A DNA stretch of 5,705 nucleotides, from contig JAGYOO010000109.1 in the NCBI GenBank assembly GCA_018399295.1, positions 1 through 5,705 on the forward strand. The letters run 5' to 3'. Position 1 is the stretch's first letter; every line of letters begins with the position of its first letter. The notes under the pieces were generated by a model. It saw only the letters and a list, made by a program, of their open reading frames with translations. It made no database searches and had not been told where the DNA came from. The translations under genes were made by a program, and so were the position numbers. Shown here piece after piece: positions 4,938-5,705 of the stretch. The DNA comes from Candidatus Omnitrophota bacterium (GTDB lineage Bacteria; Omnitrophota; Gorgyraeia; B26-G9).

Positions 4938-5705
4938 ATGTCTCAGAAGAAAAAAAAACTATTTGTATTAGATACCAATGTCATCCTGCATGACAGTTCC
5001 TGCCTTTATCAATTTCAGGAAAACGATATAATCATTCCAATCCACGTACTTGAAGAACTTGACCGCTTTAAAAAAGGCAATGAGACTCTGAACTACCACG
5101 CCCGGGAATTTGTCCGGGCCCTGGATACGATGAGTGGAGACCAACTGTTCTCTGAAGGAGTCAAGGTAAGTCCGGATCGGGGCCGGATAATCATCAAGCT
5201 CGGACAGGCCATGCACGAGAATCTGTCCTTTAACTTTTCCAGTGACAAGACCGACCATCAAATTCTTAATATCGCCTACTGTCTGTCACAGGAAGAGCCG
5301 GATGACGTTATCCTCGTAACAAAAGACGTCAACCTGCGGATGAAGGCCAAGGCCATTGGCCTTATCGCCGAAGATTATACTTCTGATCACGTGAAAGATA
5401 TCTCTGAATTGTATACAGGCTACCGGGTGGAGGAAAATGTATCGGAGGATGTCTTAAAACAGATCTACTGCGAGCCGTTTGAGGTCGAAGCCGCGGCCCT
5501 GGGAACGGAAAAAAAACTTCTTCCTAACGAATATATCATCATGCGAAATGAAAAGAAATCGGCCCTGGCCCGTTTTGACCCGCTGACGAAGAACATTAAA
5601 CGTGTCTCGAAGATCTCCGCCTCCGGAGTCATTCCGCGCAACGCTGAACAGATCTTCGCTCTCAACGCGCTTCTGGACAAGTCAATCCAGTTAGTAACCA
5701 TTTCC
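4938..5705 (+). CDS. PIN domain-PhoH family ATPase (3' part outside window)
   Basis: The first 256 residues of a two-domain PIN-PhoH protein (PhoH2/YlaK-like). These proteins join a PIN-type RNase to a PhoH RNA helicase-like ATPase in the cytoplasm. The PIN domain is at about 7-150, with acidic residues in the expected places: D12 in FVLDTNVIL, E39/E40 in HVLEELDRF, D103/D106 in SSDKTDHQIL and D130 in TKDVNLRMKA. A linker and small beta-rich region follow, with the family pattern NEYIIMRN (197-204). Then comes the entry to the ATPase domain, PRNAEQIFALNALLDKSIQL (233-252). The frame is open to the last base at LVTIS, directly where Walker A (GxAGTGKT) normally follows, so the ATPase core lies beyond the window. 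ATG 4938-4940 is well supported by AAAGGAG with a 6-nt spacer. A nine-A run (4950-4958) sits at codons 5-7. The gene diverges from radC and has its own promoter. Confidence 0.95.
   Translation, partial: MSQKKKKLFVLDTNVILHDSSCLYQFQENDIIIPIHVLEELDRFKKGNETLNYHAREFVRALDTMSGDQLFSEGVKVSPDRGRIIIKLGQAMHENLSFNFSSDKTDHQILNIAYCLSQEEPDDVILVTKDVNLRMKAKAIGLIAEDYTSDHVKDISELYTGYRVEENVSEDVLKQIYCEPFEVEAAALGTEKKLLPNEYIIMRNEKKSALARFDPLTKNIKRVSKISASGVIPRNAEQIFALNALLDKSIQLVTIS

Noticed and set aside
4950..4958. Programmed frameshift at the nine-A run at the start of the PhoH-family gene
   Set aside because: The run encodes ordinary lysines in a continuous PIN domain, and neither alternative frame gives a meaningful product; slippage would only waste transcripts.
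1..5705. CRISPR array, insertion sequence or prophage
   Set aside because: No regularly spaced repeats, transposase, terminal repeats or phage genes were seen; all six main genes are housekeeping or common chromosomal families.

Overview
The window reads as a compact bacterial chromosome segment of moderate GC content. It holds six protein-coding genes and no sign of phage, transposon, CRISPR or RNA genes. Protein character (a DnaG close to the usual bacterial form, a long NIF3-type protein next to primase, a PIN-PhoH ATPase) and short intergenic spaces fit a candidate-phylum bacterium of the Omnitrophota / Desantisbacteria / Firestonebacteria kind. That placement comes from remembered protein similarity, not a search, and is tentative.

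Layout. Positions 1-3268, minus strand: a tightly coupled operon transcribed right to left, cvpA (2729-3268), a NIF3-family gene (1776-2732) and dnaG primase (1779 to the left edge, cut). Each junction is a 4-nt start/stop overlap (GTGA, then ATGA). A TTGACA-16-TATACT promoter with an extended -10 lies just before cvpA. Positions 3269-3475: an intergenic stretch with that promoter, AT-rich dyads, an orphan perfect Shine-Dalgarno and some doubtful mini-ORFs. Positions 3476-4792, minus strand: a second operon with a possible 29-aa leader ORF, radC, and an exported staphylococcal-nuclease-like protein whose start lies inside the end of radC. Positions 4793-4937: a divergent promoter region. Positions 4938-5705, plus strand: the N-terminal 256 residues of a PIN-PhoH ATPase, cut just before its expected Walker A motif.

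How the genes fit together. The cvpA-nif3-dnaG operon is a variant of the macromolecular synthesis operon, in which dnaG is usually followed by the main sigma factor gene; here that gene would lie beyond the left edge. RadC and the exported SNase-fold protein form a translationally coupled pair of unknown job. The SNase-like protein lacks most of the classical catalytic residues, so it is probably not a standard nuclease.

Main observations: (1) the degenerate active site of the SNase-like protein; (2) two promoters, for cvpA and for the radC leader ORF, that both place the -10 box exactly 13 nt before an ATG, implying leaders of only about 7-8 nt; (3) a leader ORF ending in ATGA on radC; (4) a 7-bp inverted repeat flanking the radC -10 box like an operator. 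No clearly new multi-gene system is visible.
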